Assembly: GCA_934358495.1 (NCBI GenBank)
Contig: CAKRKO010000011.1
Location: forward strand, 1 to 45,204
DNA length: 45,204 bases
Direction of reading: 5' to 3'
Origin: an uncultured Eubacterium sp.
GTDB taxonomy: Bacteria; Bacillota; Clostridia; Lachnospirales; Lachnospiraceae
Part shown: positions 1 through 8,231 of the stretch, one piece after another
Layout: each line of letters begins with the position of its first letter
How positions within the stretch are numbered: the first letter of the stretch is position 1
Translations under genes and position numbers: made by a program
Notes under the pieces: generated by a model
Told to the model about the DNA's origin: nothing
Seen by the model: the letters and a program-made list of their open reading frames with translations, nothing else
Databases searched by the model: none

Positions 1-89
1 CGCGGGAGCGGTCGGAAATAAGCGACGCAGTGGTCACAGAAAATTTTTCAGGTTCTTGTTGGAGTTCGTTTCTGCTTTGTTCCAAATTA
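1..89 (-). repeat. Dispersed palindromic repeat family 1, partial copy at window edge
   Basis: Read on the minus strand, this stretch shares with 18372-18518 the blocks AAAGCAGAAA, ATTTTCTGTGAC, TGCGTCGCTTAT and CCGCTCCC in the same order, and shares ATTTTCT, CGCTTAT and TCCG with the copy at 18733-18937. It ends at a TTCCAAATTA block resembling the edge of the third copy. Only one arm is inside the window. It lies just downstream of sigG and could end its transcript, but no clear T-run is visible here. Confidence 0.7.
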
Positions 90-102
90 CCCTAAACAAG
101 AA

Positions 103-882
103 TTACGTTGTGAGGTAGTTCCGCATGGTTTTCAGAGCAGACTTTTCAAGACGGCTCACCTGTGCCTGGGAGATATGAATTTCATCTGCCACCTCCATCT
201 GAGTTTTCCCTTCGAAAAACCGCAGCTGTATAATGTGATTTTCCCGGGTATTTAACCGTTTCATGGCATCGCTGAGAGACAGTTTTTCTACCCAGCGTTC
301 TTCCTTATTTTTCTTGTCACTGATCTGATCCATGACATACAGAGGTTCTCCACCATCGGTGTAAACTGGATCATACAAACTGACGGGAGTCTGAATTGCA
401 TCCAGCGCAAAAGTGATATCTTCTTTTGGTATCTGGATTTCCTTGGAAATTTCCTCAAGTGTTGGTTCGTGGTTATTGTTCCGTGTCATAAGTTCCCTGG
501 CATGAATCGCCTTGTAAGCAGTGTCCCGCAGGGAACGGCTGACTCTGACGCTGCTGTTGTCTCTAAGATAACGGCGGATTTCTCCGATGATCATCGGAAC
601 GGCATAAGTAGAAAATTTTACATCCAGTGTGGGATCAAAGTTATCGATAGATTTGATGAGCCCGATACATCCGATCTGAAAAAGGTCATCCACATTTTCG
701 TTGGATGCCCAAAAGCGGCGGATTACACTTAATACTAACCTTAGATTGCCGCGGATATAGGCTTCGCGGGCGTCCAGGTCTCCTTTTTTTATGCGTACAA
801 ACAGCTCCTTTTTCTCGGATTCTTTCAGGACTGGGAGCGTGGAAGTGTTGACACCGCAGATTTCGACTTTATATGATGACAT
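103..882 (-). CDS. sigG: RNA polymerase sporulation sigma factor SigG
   Basis: Sigma-70 family factor of 259 residues that directs late forespore transcription after engulfment. The N-terminus carries the SigG hallmark KVEICGVNTSTLPVL, followed by region 2 (NLRLVLSVIRRF, DDLFQIGCIGLIKSIDNFD, KFSTYAVPMIIGEIRRYLRD), region 3, and a region 4 helix-turn-helix near the C-terminus (GKTQMEVADEIHISQAQVSRLEKSA, here split for reading). The open frame extends 27 codons further upstream, but the start at 882 is preceded by a GGAGGC ribosome site about eight bases away and aligns with the family N-terminus. The gene is transcribed divergently from argS. No spoIIGA-sigE pair is within the window, so its usual Bacillus neighbours are absent or lie to the left. 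Identification by sequence memory of the family is very secure. Confidence 0.97.
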   Translation of the reverse strand: MSSYKVEICGVNTSTLPVLKESEKKELFVRIKKGDLDAREAYIRGNLRLVLSVIRRFWASNENVDDLFQIGCIGLIKSIDNFDPTLDVKFSTYAVPMIIGEIRRYLRDNSSVRVSRSLRDTAYKAIHARELMTRNNNHEPTLEEISKEIQIPKEDITFALDAIQTPVSLYDPVYTDGGEPLYVMDQISDKKNKEERWVEKLSLSDAMKRLNTRENHIIQLRFFEGKTQMEVADEIHISQAQVSRLEKSALKTMRNYLTT

Positions 883-1028
883 AGTTTGATGCCTCCGTTT
901 TTTACATGATGTATTAAGAAGCTTGCACAAAAACAGAAAATTTATTCGCAGATGGAAAAACACAGAGTGGATAAAATGTAATCGCTGTTATAAAATGCGG
1001 TCATAGTCATAAAATATAGTTCTGGTCG

Positions 1029-1057
1029 TTGCACTACACCGAAATTAATGTTAGAAT
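1029..1057 (+). promoter_or_regulatory. Sigma-A promoter for argS
   Basis: TTGCAC, a 17-base spacer and TAGAAT, placing the start of transcription near 1064, about 37 bases before the argS start codon. Confidence 0.65.
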
Positions 1058-1100
1058 AAAAACAATTGTCAATTAGAAAGATTGAAACCGGGAGGTACAC

Positions 1101-2867
1101 ATGAAAAAATTATTAGATAATATTACCGCTGAGGTAACAAAAGCTTTTGTGGAAGCCGGATACGAAGAAAAATTCGGTAAAGTTACATTGTCTAACAGAC
1201 CGGATCTGTGCGAATTTCAGTGTAACGGAGCGATGGCAGCTGCAAAACAGTATAAAAAAGCCCCATTTATGATTGCAGATGACGTGGCAGCACGTCTGCA
1301 GGATGTGGAGATGTTTGCATCTGTAGAGTCTGTAAAACCGGGATTTCTGAACTTGAAATTATCTGAGGAATATCTGGCAGAGTATCTGCGTGAAATGCAG
1401 AAAGATGGGCGCTATGGCTGTGAGAAGACAACAGAGCCAAAGACCATTATCGTAGATTATGGCGGAGCAAACGTGGCAAAACCACTGCATGTCGGACATC
1501 TTCGTTCCGCAGTTATCGGCGAGAGTGTAAAACGTATGAGCCGTTACATTGGTCACAATGTCATTGGCGATGTTCACCTTGGTGACTGGGGACTTCAGAT
1601 GGGACTCATCATCACAGAACTTCATGAGCGTAAACCGGAGCTGGTTTATTTTGACGAGGCATACGAAGGAGAATATCCTAAGGAAGCACCGTTTACTATT
1701 TCTGAGTTAGAGGAAATTTATCCGACTGCAAGTGGAAAATCAAAAGAAAATACAACTTACAAAGAAGCGGCAATGCAGGCTACATTTGAACTTCAGAAAG
1801 GCAGAAGAGGTTATATTGCACTGTGGAAACACATTCTGTCTGTATCAATCGCGGATCTGAAGAAAAACTATGACAGCTTAAACGTTTCTTTTGACCTCTG
1901 GAAAGGCGAGTCCGATGCAGATCCGTATATCGCACCGATGGCTGAGCAGATGAAGAAAGACGGTTTTGCATATATGAGTGAGGGTGCGTTGGTTGTTGAC
2001 GTCAGTGAGGAGAACGATGCAAAAGAGATTCCGCCATGTATGATTTTAAAATCAGATGGAGCATCTTTGTATACAACTACAGATCTTGCAACGATTGTAT
2101 GGCGTATGAAAGACTATCATCCGGATCAGATGGTATATCTGGCAGACAAACGTCAGGAGCTTCATTTTGTACAAGTGTTCCGTTGTGCAAAGAAAACAGG
2201 TCTGGTAGATGACAGCACAGAACTGAAATTCATCGGTTTTGGTACGATGAACGGCAAAGATGGTAAACCGTTCAAGACCCGTGAGGGTGGCGTTATGCGT
2301 CTGGAGAAGCTGGTTGGAGACATCCAGAACGAGATGTATCAGAAAATTGCTGAGAACAATACTATGGAAAAAGAAGAAGCAGAAAAAACTGCAAAACAGG
2401 TTGCGTTATCTGCTATCAAATACGGAGATCTGTCCAATCAGGCTTCCAAAGATTATATCTTTGACATTGACCGCTTTATCTCATTTGAGGGAAATACAGG
2501 TCCATACATTTTGTATACTATCGTGCGTATCAAATCTATTTTGAAAAAATATGCAGAGAGCGGAAAATCAGCAGCAGATTACACCATTCAGGCAGCACAT
2601 TCTGCAAGTGAGAAGAATCTGATGCTGGAGCTGGCACGCTTCAATGAAGTAATGACAAATGCAGCAGAAGAACTTGCACCACACAAGATCTGCGCATACA
2701 TTTACGGACTGGCTAATGCTTTAAATCATTTTTATCATGAGACAAAAATCATGGTAGAAGAAGATGTAGCTGTACAGGCTGGTTATATCCGTCTGTTAGA
2801 GCTGACCAGAGACGTCCTTGAGACATGTATCGATGTACTTGGATTCGATGCACCAGAGAAAATGTAA
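1101..2867 (+). CDS. argS: Arginyl-tRNA synthetase
   Basis: Class I aminoacyl-tRNA synthetase of 588 residues that charges tRNA-Arg with arginine in the cytoplasm. The N-terminal tRNA-binding domain is followed by the HIGH-type signature HVGHLRSAVIG at about residue 130, and a KMSKS-equivalent loop KPFKTREGG near residue 387, the degenerate form typical of ArgRS. The C-terminal 120 residues form the helical DALR anticodon-binding domain. A GGGAGG ribosome site lies eight bases before the ATG. It has its own promoter and a hairpin terminator, so it appears monocistronic. Length is normal for the family. Confidence 0.97.
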   Translation: MKKLLDNITAEVTKAFVEAGYEEKFGKVTLSNRPDLCEFQCNGAMAAAKQYKKAPFMIADDVAARLQDVEMFASVESVKPGFLNLKLSEEYLAEYLREMQKDGRYGCEKTTEPKTIIVDYGGANVAKPLHVGHLRSAVIGESVKRMSRYIGHNVIGDVHLGDWGLQMGLIITELHERKPELVYFDEAYEGEYPKEAPFTISELEEIYPTASGKSKENTTYKEAAMQATFELQKGRRGYIALWKHILSVSIADLKKNYDSLNVSFDLWKGESDADPYIAPMAEQMKKDGFAYMSEGALVVDVSEENDAKEIPPCMILKSDGASLYTTTDLATIVWRMKDYHPDQMVYLADKRQELHFVQVFRCAKKTGLVDDSTELKFIGFGTMNGKDGKPFKTREGGVMRLEKLVGDIQNEMYQKIAENNTMEKEEAEKTAKQVALSAIKYGDLSNQASKDYIFDIDRFISFEGNTGPYILYTIVRIKSILKKYAESGKSAADYTIQAAHSASEKNLMLELARFNEVMTNAAEELAPHKICAYIYGLANALNHFYHETKIMVEEDVAVQAGYIRLLELTRDVLETCIDVLGFDAPEKM

Positions 2868-2957
2868 GATAATAATGGACGCAAGAGAGTTCAGAGTGAG
2901 ATTGTTTACCTTTGGTGAACGGTAAATTATTGAGTGATGAAATCATGATAAATATAG

Positions 2958-3013
2958 AAAACCCACTCATATCTTTATCATATTTATGTGGTAAATGATA
3001 TGGATGGGTTTTT
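2958..3013. terminator. Bidirectional terminator between argS and the LUD gene
   Basis: An outer stem AAAACCCA / TGGGTTTT encloses a second imperfect stem with CATAT / ATATG. The T-run on the plus strand ends argS; the T-rich flank on the minus strand could end the convergent LUD gene. Confidence 0.75.
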
Positions 3014-3054
3014 ATTTGTGTTAAATTAATTATTTTGCAAATATGGTGGGCATG

Positions 3055-3693
3055 TTAATATCCCAGTTCTTCTCCGACCAGGATCAGCTTAATACGTCCT
3101 TTAATAGCACTTCTGCGTGTGATAACCGTATGACTGCAGATGCATCCTTCAGTAAAGCAGTCATGGCAGCTTCCGGTCAGAGCACACGGTGTGTTACGAT
3201 CCAGTCGGATGGCATTTGGTGGAGAAGCAATATTTTTTACTCTGGATTCGGCTTCTTCCAGTGTGGCAGCAACTTTATTCATGCCGGCGATAATAATTAC
3301 GTTCTCTGGACCGTAGATCAAAGCAGCTACACGGTTTCCAGTACCGTCTGTGTTAACTAACTGCCCGTCTAATGTGATGGCATTTGTGCTCATAAAATAG
3401 TAGTCGCAGGATAACGCCTTATGATAAATCTTTTTGATTTCCTCCTGGGAACAGGCTTTGGAACGATCCAACAATGTGATATCGTCTCTTTTTTGCAGAG
3501 CATCCATCAGACCACATTCGTTCATGGTCATGGAACCGCCGAAAGATACGCTGGAACCCGGTGTTAGATAAGAAAGCGCCTTTTTGACTGCTTCTTCACT
3601 GGTTTCACAGTAACATCCTTCGTAACCGCGGCGTTCGATATTTTTCAAAATCGTTTCTGCGGCAACTTTATAATACTTCTGTTTTGGTGTCAT
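3055..3693 (-). CDS. LUD-domain protein (LutC/YkgG-like)
   Basis: A 212-residue member of the LUD (lactate utilisation) domain family. Visible features are GSSVSFGGSMTMNECGLMDAL, the DYYFMSTNAITLDGQLVNTD segment, and a C-terminal Cys-rich stretch GSCHDCFTEGCICSHT that is typical of the clostridial stand-alone LUD proteins. The start at 3693 is chosen because AGGAGG lies seven bases upstream; the longer frame starting at 3750 lacks such a site. LutA/LutB partners are not nearby, so a role in lactate oxidation should not be assumed; the substrate is unknown. It converges on argS. Confidence 0.85.
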   Translation of the reverse strand: MTPKQKYYKVAAETILKNIERRGYEGCYCETSEEAVKKALSYLTPGSSVSFGGSMTMNECGLMDALQKRDDITLLDRSKACSQEEIKKIYHKALSCDYYFMSTNAITLDGQLVNTDGTGNRVAALIYGPENVIIIAGMNKVAATLEEAESRVKNIASPPNAIRLDRNTPCALTGSCHDCFTEGCICSHTVITRRSAIKGRIKLILVGEELGY

Positions 3694-3778
3694 AAAATAA
3701 CCTCCTAGCTTAAATGCTGCGATTATCTGCAATGCAAAAAAGAAGAACACTGCAGAATCCTTACAGTATTACAATATG

Positions 3779-3967
3779 TATGATGCCAGGGTCAAAAGCC
3801 TGAAACCACGATGTGCTTGCACAGGAGTGGTTTTATGGCTTAATGACCCGCCCCGATATGAGCATAAAAGTGGAGCGTCAGCTTCACGATATGCGAATAT
3901 TGGGTAGAATTGTGGGAGTACGAAGTACGGAACAATTCGTATGGCATCTTTTGACCCTAACATCATA
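3779..3967. repeat. 189-bp structured element with terminal inverted repeats (repeat family 3)
   Basis: The ends are near-perfect inverted repeats of 20 bases (TATGATGCCAGGGTCAAAAG at 3779-3798 against 3948-3967, 18 of 20 matching). Between them lie three further hairpins: AAACCAC with an inner GTGC/GCAC stem and GTGGTTT (about 3800-3834); a long imperfect one around GAGC-GTCA-GCTT (about 3855-3905); and GAATTGT, GTAC, GAA, GTAC, ACAATTC (3907-3937). The last 59 bases (3906-3964) recur downstream of alaS at 33535-33593. No coding potential is credible. It resembles a MITE-like or structured-RNA element. Confidence 0.75.
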
Positions 3968-4027
3968 TGTATAAAAATATAGTGAACCAATCCGAAGAGA
4001 AAGTCAAGAGATGTGAACACCAGTGGT

Positions 4028-4057
4028 TTGACTTTTTTTGTCTGGGTGTAGTATATT
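4028..4057 (+). promoter_or_regulatory. Promoter for the ABC transporter gene
   Basis: TTGACT, an 18-base spacer and TATATT, about 110 bases before the start codon. The rest of the 474-base gap 3694-4167 is the structured repeat and nothing else recognisable. Confidence 0.55.
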
Positions 4058-4167
4058 AAATTACGGTTCACTCAGTGCGTGCATTCAAGTGTCATTTATG
4101 ATTACAGGAAGAGTGGACAGTATTATTTAATTATTTTTATGTCAGATACAATAAGGGGAAACAAAAC

Positions 4168-5901
4168 ATGAGGAAAAATTTAAAAAAGTTATTCTCATAT
4201 TACAAGCCATATATGGGAATTTTTGTTGCAGATATGTTTTTTGCATTTGTTGCAGCGGCGGTATCACTGGTGATTCCGTTAGTAGTGCGTTATATCACAT
4301 CTGAGGTAGTTTACTGGGAAAGCAGTCAGGCATTGCACACGATTTTACGTCTGGGCGTGATCATGCTGATTCTGATCGCTGTTCAGTGTTACTGTAACTA
4401 TTTTATATCAAATTATGGACATGTCATGGGCGCGAAGATCGAGTACGACATGCGTGCGGAGATTTTTTCACACTATCAGAAACTGTCTTTCCGTTTCTAT
4501 GATGATCAGAAAGTCGGTCAGTTAATGTCCCGCATTACATCAGATCTGTTTGATATTACAGAACTATTGCATCATGGACCGGAAAATATCGTGATTTCGC
4601 TGATTCGTATCATCGGTGCTTTTATTATTATGATAAATATCAGTCCGCGGCTGACAGTTGCAGCATTTGCCCTGGTGCCGTTTATGCTGGTGTACGCTTA
4701 TGTGTTTAACAAAAAAATGAAGCGTGCCTTTCGTATGAACCGTGTGAAAATCGCAGATATTAACAGTCAGATCGAGGACAATCTGTCCGGAATCCGCGTG
4801 GTTAAATCTTTTGCCAACGAGGGAATTGAAAATAAAAAGTTCAAAAAGGGTAATGACGGATTTCTGGATGCAAAGAAAAACAGTTATCGATATATGGGTG
4901 GATACAATGCCGGTCTGACCGCTTTTACAACAGCAATTACCGTTGTAGTTATGCTGTCCGGTGGAGTGATGATTGCCCGTGGAAAAGGAAATATCACGGA
5001 TTTGATCACATTTTTACTGTATATTAATGTCTTTACCGAGCCAATAAAAACACTGATTGATTTTACGGAACAGTTCCAGAATGGTTATTCCGGATTTGAG
5101 CGTTTTATGGAGATGATCTCTGTGGTGCCTGATATCAAAGATGCGCCGGATGCGCAGCCGATGCAGGAAGTAAAAGGCGAGATCAGTTTTGAAAATGTGT
5201 CTTTCCATTATGCGGACAGTGATCAGATGGTGCTGAATCATGTAAATCTGGAAGTTCCAGCGGGAGAGTATGTGGCGCTGGTTGGAAGTTCCGGTGCAGG
5301 GAAAAGTACTCTGTGCAGCCTGATTCCGCGATTTTATGACGTGACGGATGGTACGATCCGAGTGGACGGTCAGGATGTACGTAAGATCAAATTGTCAGAT
5401 CTGCGCAACCATATCGGAATCGTGCAGCAGGATGTGTATCTGTTCGCGGGAACGATTCTGGAAAATATCCGTTACGGGAAACCGGATGCCAGCAGGGAAG
5501 AAGTGATCAAAGCGGCAAAAGAAGCCAATGCCCATGAATTTATCATGAGTTTCCCGGATGGATATGATACGGATATCGGACAGCGTGGCGTGAAATTGTC
5601 CGGTGGTCAGAAACAACGTCTGTCCATTGCCCGTGTGTTCCTGAAAAATCCACCGATCCTTATTTTTGACGAAGCGACCTCGGCATTGGATAATGAAAGT
5701 GAAAAAGTCGTGCAGGAATCACTGGAAATTCTTGCAAAAGGACGTACTACTTTTGTAATTGCACATCGTCTGTCTACCATTCGGAATGCAGAACGCATTC
5801 TTGTGCTGACGGAAAACGGCATTGAAGAAAGTGGTACGCATGCGGAATTAGTGGCAAAAGGCGGTATTTATCAGAAACTGTGTGAGATGGCAAATCTGTA
5901 A
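4168..5901 (+). CDS. ABC transporter, fused transmembrane and ATPase half-transporter
   Basis: A 577-residue exporter-type ABC protein. The first ~310 residues form a six-helix ABC transmembrane domain (MFFAFVAAAVSLVIPLVV, LGVIMLILIAVQCYCNYFI and others). The nucleotide-binding domain has Walker A GSSGAGKST near residue 373, a Q-loop with GIVQQDVYLFAG, the signature LSGGQKQR near residue 477, Walker B ILIFDEATSALD and the H-loop IAHRLST. It would act as a homodimer or with a partner in the membrane; no second half-transporter is adjacent, so a homodimer is more likely. The substrate cannot be told from sequence; lipid, peptide or drug export are all possible. Start preceded by AGGGGA, a moderate ribosome site. 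Confidence 0.93.
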   Translation: MRKNLKKLFSYYKPYMGIFVADMFFAFVAAAVSLVIPLVVRYITSEVVYWESSQALHTILRLGVIMLILIAVQCYCNYFISNYGHVMGAKIEYDMRAEIFSHYQKLSFRFYDDQKVGQLMSRITSDLFDITELLHHGPENIVISLIRIIGAFIIMINISPRLTVAAFALVPFMLVYAYVFNKKMKRAFRMNRVKIADINSQIEDNLSGIRVVKSFANEGIENKKFKKGNDGFLDAKKNSYRYMGGYNAGLTAFTTAITVVVMLSGGVMIARGKGNITDLITFLLYINVFTEPIKTLIDFTEQFQNGYSGFERFMEMISVVPDIKDAPDAQPMQEVKGEISFENVSFHYADSDQMVLNHVNLEVPAGEYVALVGSSGAGKSTLCSLIPRFYDVTDGTIRVDGQDVRKIKLSDLRNHIGIVQQDVYLFAGTILENIRYGKPDASREEVIKAAKEANAHEFIMSFPDGYDTDIGQRGVKLSGGQKQRLSIARVFLKNPPILIFDEATSALDNESEKVVQESLEILAKGRTTFVIAHRLSTIRNAERILVLTENGIEESGTHAELVAKGGIYQKLCEMANL

Positions 5902-5987
5902 CTATTCAGAGCCAAGCAGATTTGACTGAACTGTTTTAATAGTTGCTGTAAAAAATATATAGTCTGGAAAGGAAAAAAATATTATAT

Positions 5988-6899
5988 ATGAGCAGACTGG
6001 AAGTAAAAAAAGTACAACTGTCCGATAAAACATGGATGGATGCCTACCTGGATGCAAAACAGGACAAAGGCTGTGACATGTGTTTTGCAAACATCTATCT
6101 CTGGGGAAGAAAATATAGAACAGGTTACGCAATGGTCAACGATTGTCTGATTTTTGCAGATTTGAAGGATTTTAACAGTGTATCTATGCCGCTTGGTGAA
6201 CCAGAGAAGGTAAAACAGGCGATTCTGACGCTGGAGGAGTATTTTGCGGAGGATGGTAAACCTTTTGCACTGCATCTAACGACACCGAAGGATGTGGAAC
6301 AGTTAGAGGAATGGTTCCCGGGAAAATATCAGGTGGAGTACGAGCGCGACCTGGCGGATTATGTGTATGAGCGGGAAAAACTTGTGGCATTATCCGGAAA
6401 GAAATATCACGGCAAAAAGAACCATGTGAATAAATTTAAAAATCTGTATCCGAACTGGGTATATGAGCTGATCACGGATGAAAATGTGGAAGATTGCTTT
6501 CAGATGGGACTGGAATGGCGCAGAATCAACGACTGTGAAGGTGATAAGGAAAAACTGGACGAGTTGTGCGTGACGTTCAATGCGTTGCGTCTGATGAAAG
6601 AACTTCATCTGACCGGAGGCCTGCTGCGGCTGGAGCCGGAAGGTGATGTGGTGGCTTTTGCAATTGGCGAAGAATTAAATAAAGATATGTATGTGGTGCA
6701 TATTGAAAAAGCTTTTGCGGATGTGCCGGGGGCGTATCCGATGATCAATCAGCAGTTTGCAGAGCATGTGGCAGAGGGGTATCTGTATGTCAACCGTGAG
6801 GATGACAGCGGCGTGGAAGGTTTGCGCAGGGCAAAAGAGTCGTATCACCCTGCATTTATGGGACTAAAGGGTTATGTGACACACCTTGACAATTCCTGA
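5988..6899 (+). CDS. DUF2156 (LPG synthase C-terminal type) GNAT-fold protein
   Basis: A 303-residue protein matching the family often annotated as phosphatidylglycerol lysyltransferase domain (DUF2156). Recognisable parts are the N-terminal CFANIYLWGRKYRTGYAM, the central KKYHGKKNHVNKFKNLYP with EYERDLADYVYE before it, and the C-terminal YPMINQQFAEHVAEGYLYVN and GLRRAKESYHPAFMGLKGY. It lacks the membrane domain of MprF and is probably soluble. The tandem GNAT-like fold suggests an acyl- or aminoacyl-transfer role, but the substrate is unknown. It follows the ABC gene by 86 bases and may share its transcript; no terminator is visible between them. Confidence 0.82.
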   Translation: MSRLEVKKVQLSDKTWMDAYLDAKQDKGCDMCFANIYLWGRKYRTGYAMVNDCLIFADLKDFNSVSMPLGEPEKVKQAILTLEEYFAEDGKPFALHLTTPKDVEQLEEWFPGKYQVEYERDLADYVYEREKLVALSGKKYHGKKNHVNKFKNLYPNWVYELITDENVEDCFQMGLEWRRINDCEGDKEKLDELCVTFNALRLMKELHLTGGLLRLEPEGDVVAFAIGEELNKDMYVVHIEKAFADVPGAYPMINQQFAEHVAEGYLYVNREDDSGVEGLRRAKESYHPAFMGLKGYVTHLDNS

Positions 6900-6962
6900 T
6901 TTCAGACTTAAAATAATCTGTCAAAGGGTGGAAATTTATAAGTTGAGAAAGGATGATATACA

Positions 6963-8057
6963 ATGACAAAGATAGACATTATTTCCGGATTCCTCGGAGC
7001 TGGAAAAACAACTTTTATTAAAAAAATGCTGGAAGAAGTTTTCTCAGGTGAGAAAGTTGTTCTGGTAGAGAATGAGTACGGTGAAGTTGGTATTGACGGC
7101 GGATTCTTAAAAGATTCCGGTATCGAGATCAAAGAGCTGAATTCCGGCTGTATCTGCTGCTCTCTGGTTGGTGATTTTAACCGCAGCTTAAATGAAGTAA
7201 TTGAGACTTATCATCCGGATCGTATCCTCATTGAGCCGTCCGGAGTAGGCAAACTTTCTGATGTTATGTCTTCTGTAAAAGACATGGAGAAAGATCATGA
7301 TGTAAAATTAAATGCGCTGGTAACAGTTGCAAACGCAATGAAAGCAACCAAACAGATGAAAGCATTTGGTGAGTTCTTCAACAACCAGATTGAAAATGCA
7401 ACAACCGTTGTTTTAAGCAGAACCCAGAATATGAAAGAGGGAAAACTGGAGCTTTGTGTAAAAGAAATTCAGAAATTAAATCCGAAGGCGGCAATCATTA
7501 CAACTCCTTGGAATTCTATTTCCGGAGAGCAGATCCTGAAAGTAATCGAGCAGCAGGATTCTCTGATGCAGGAAATGATGAAAGAGTACGAAGAGCACCA
7601 TCACGAGCATGAACATCATCATGATCACGAGCATGAGCATCATCACGATCACGAGCATGAGCATCATCATGATCACGAGCATGAGCATGAGCATCATCAT
7701 GACCATGATCACGACCATGGCGAGGGATGCACCTGCGGATGCCATGATCACGATCATCACCATCATGATCATGATGCGGATGAAGTATTTATCAGCTGGG
7801 GCAAAGAGACTCCTCATAAATATACAAAAGAGAAGATTGAGTCTATCCTGAAGATATTCTGCGATACTGAGGATTACGGCACAATTTTACGTGCAAAAGG
7901 AATGGTTCCGGCAGAAGACGGCACATGGATTTATTTTGATATGGTTCCGGGCGAGTACGAGCTGCGTGACGGGGAGCCGGATTATACCGGACGTCTCTGT
8001 GTCATCGGTACAGATATCGACGAGCATAAATTAGAAGAACTGTTTGAACTGGACTAG
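6963..8057 (+). CDS. CobW-family GTPase with long His-rich metal-binding region
   Basis: A 364-residue G3E-family (CobW/COG0523) GTPase, a group of metal chaperones or metal-insertion proteins. Walker A is GFLGAGKTTF at residues 10-19; the metal-binding CxCC motif is GCICCS near residues 62-67; IEPSGVG marks the second G motif. Residues about 210-276 are almost entirely His, Glu and Asp, interrupted by a CTCGCHDHDHHHH patch, and are encoded in part by a 24-bp tandem repeat. A C-terminal CobW_C domain follows. The His-rich region suggests binding of zinc, nickel or cobalt. It lies 174 bases before a second CobW-like gene; the pair probably works on the same metal. No Zur or NikR box was recognised. 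Confidence 0.9.
   Translation: MTKIDIISGFLGAGKTTFIKKMLEEVFSGEKVVLVENEYGEVGIDGGFLKDSGIEIKELNSGCICCSLVGDFNRSLNEVIETYHPDRILIEPSGVGKLSDVMSSVKDMEKDHDVKLNALVTVANAMKATKQMKAFGEFFNNQIENATTVVLSRTQNMKEGKLELCVKEIQKLNPKAAIITTPWNSISGEQILKVIEQQDSLMQEMMKEYEEHHHEHEHHHDHEHEHHHDHEHEHHHDHEHEHEHHHDHDHDHGEGCTCGCHDHDHHHHDHDADEVFISWGKETPHKYTKEKIESILKIFCDTEDYGTILRAKGMVPAEDGTWIYFDMVPGEYELRDGEPDYTGRLCVIGTDIDEHKLEELFELD
7605..7712 (+). repeat. In-frame 24-bp tandem repeat encoding EHEHHHDH units
   Basis: Three 24-bp units (7605-7628, 7629-7652, 7653-7676) of the form GAGCATGAGCATCATCA(Y) plus GATCAC are followed by an expanded 36-bp unit (7677-7712). All are in frame within the CobW gene. Such repeats often vary in number between strains. 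Confidence 0.9.
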
Positions 8058-8064
8058 AAATAGA

Positions 8065-8193
8065 TTCCGATATGATAGTACCACTTGTGTTATCATATCG
8101 GAAAATGTGTAGATGTGCAGTGATTCTGAGAAAGATATGTCTGCTTTCGCCGACCAGAATCACGCACCAAATTTCATGTGTGTTCGACTTGAA
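8065..8193 (+). repeat. Two-part structured element, copy 1 (repeat family 2)
   Basis: A perfect 13-bp inverted repeat (TTCCGATATGATA at 8065-8077, complement at 8091-8103) is followed after 8 bases by an 82-base module (8112-8193). The module recurs at 18641-18722 with 72 of 82 bases identical and no gaps, where it again follows a long inverted repeat of unrelated sequence. The module contains GTGATTCTG / CAGAATCAC arms enclosing a GTC-GC / GC-GAC stem, then a CACGCAC / GTGTGTT pairing. It sits between the two CobW-like genes. Confidence 0.75.
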
Positions 8194-8231
8194 ACAAAAA
8201 AGCAAAATAATTAGAAGAGAGAATAAAAATT

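Noticed and set aside
3769..4071. Minus-strand open frame of 100 residues sharing IRIVPYFVLPQF with another at 33053-33592
   Set aside because: The shared peptide comes from the dispersed 59-base repeat module read on the minus strand. There is no ribosome site and no coding pattern; it is a repeat, not a protein family.
7476..7817. Minus-strand Met/Ile-rich open frame opposite the CobW gene
   Set aside because: It is the antisense of the His-rich tandem repeat; low-complexity DNA leaves several frames open.
8170..8193. Possible tRNA T-arm (GTTCGAC) at the end of the 82-nt module
   Set aside because: No acceptor stem, D-arm or anticodon arm can be drawn around it, and the same sequence at 18711 also lacks them.
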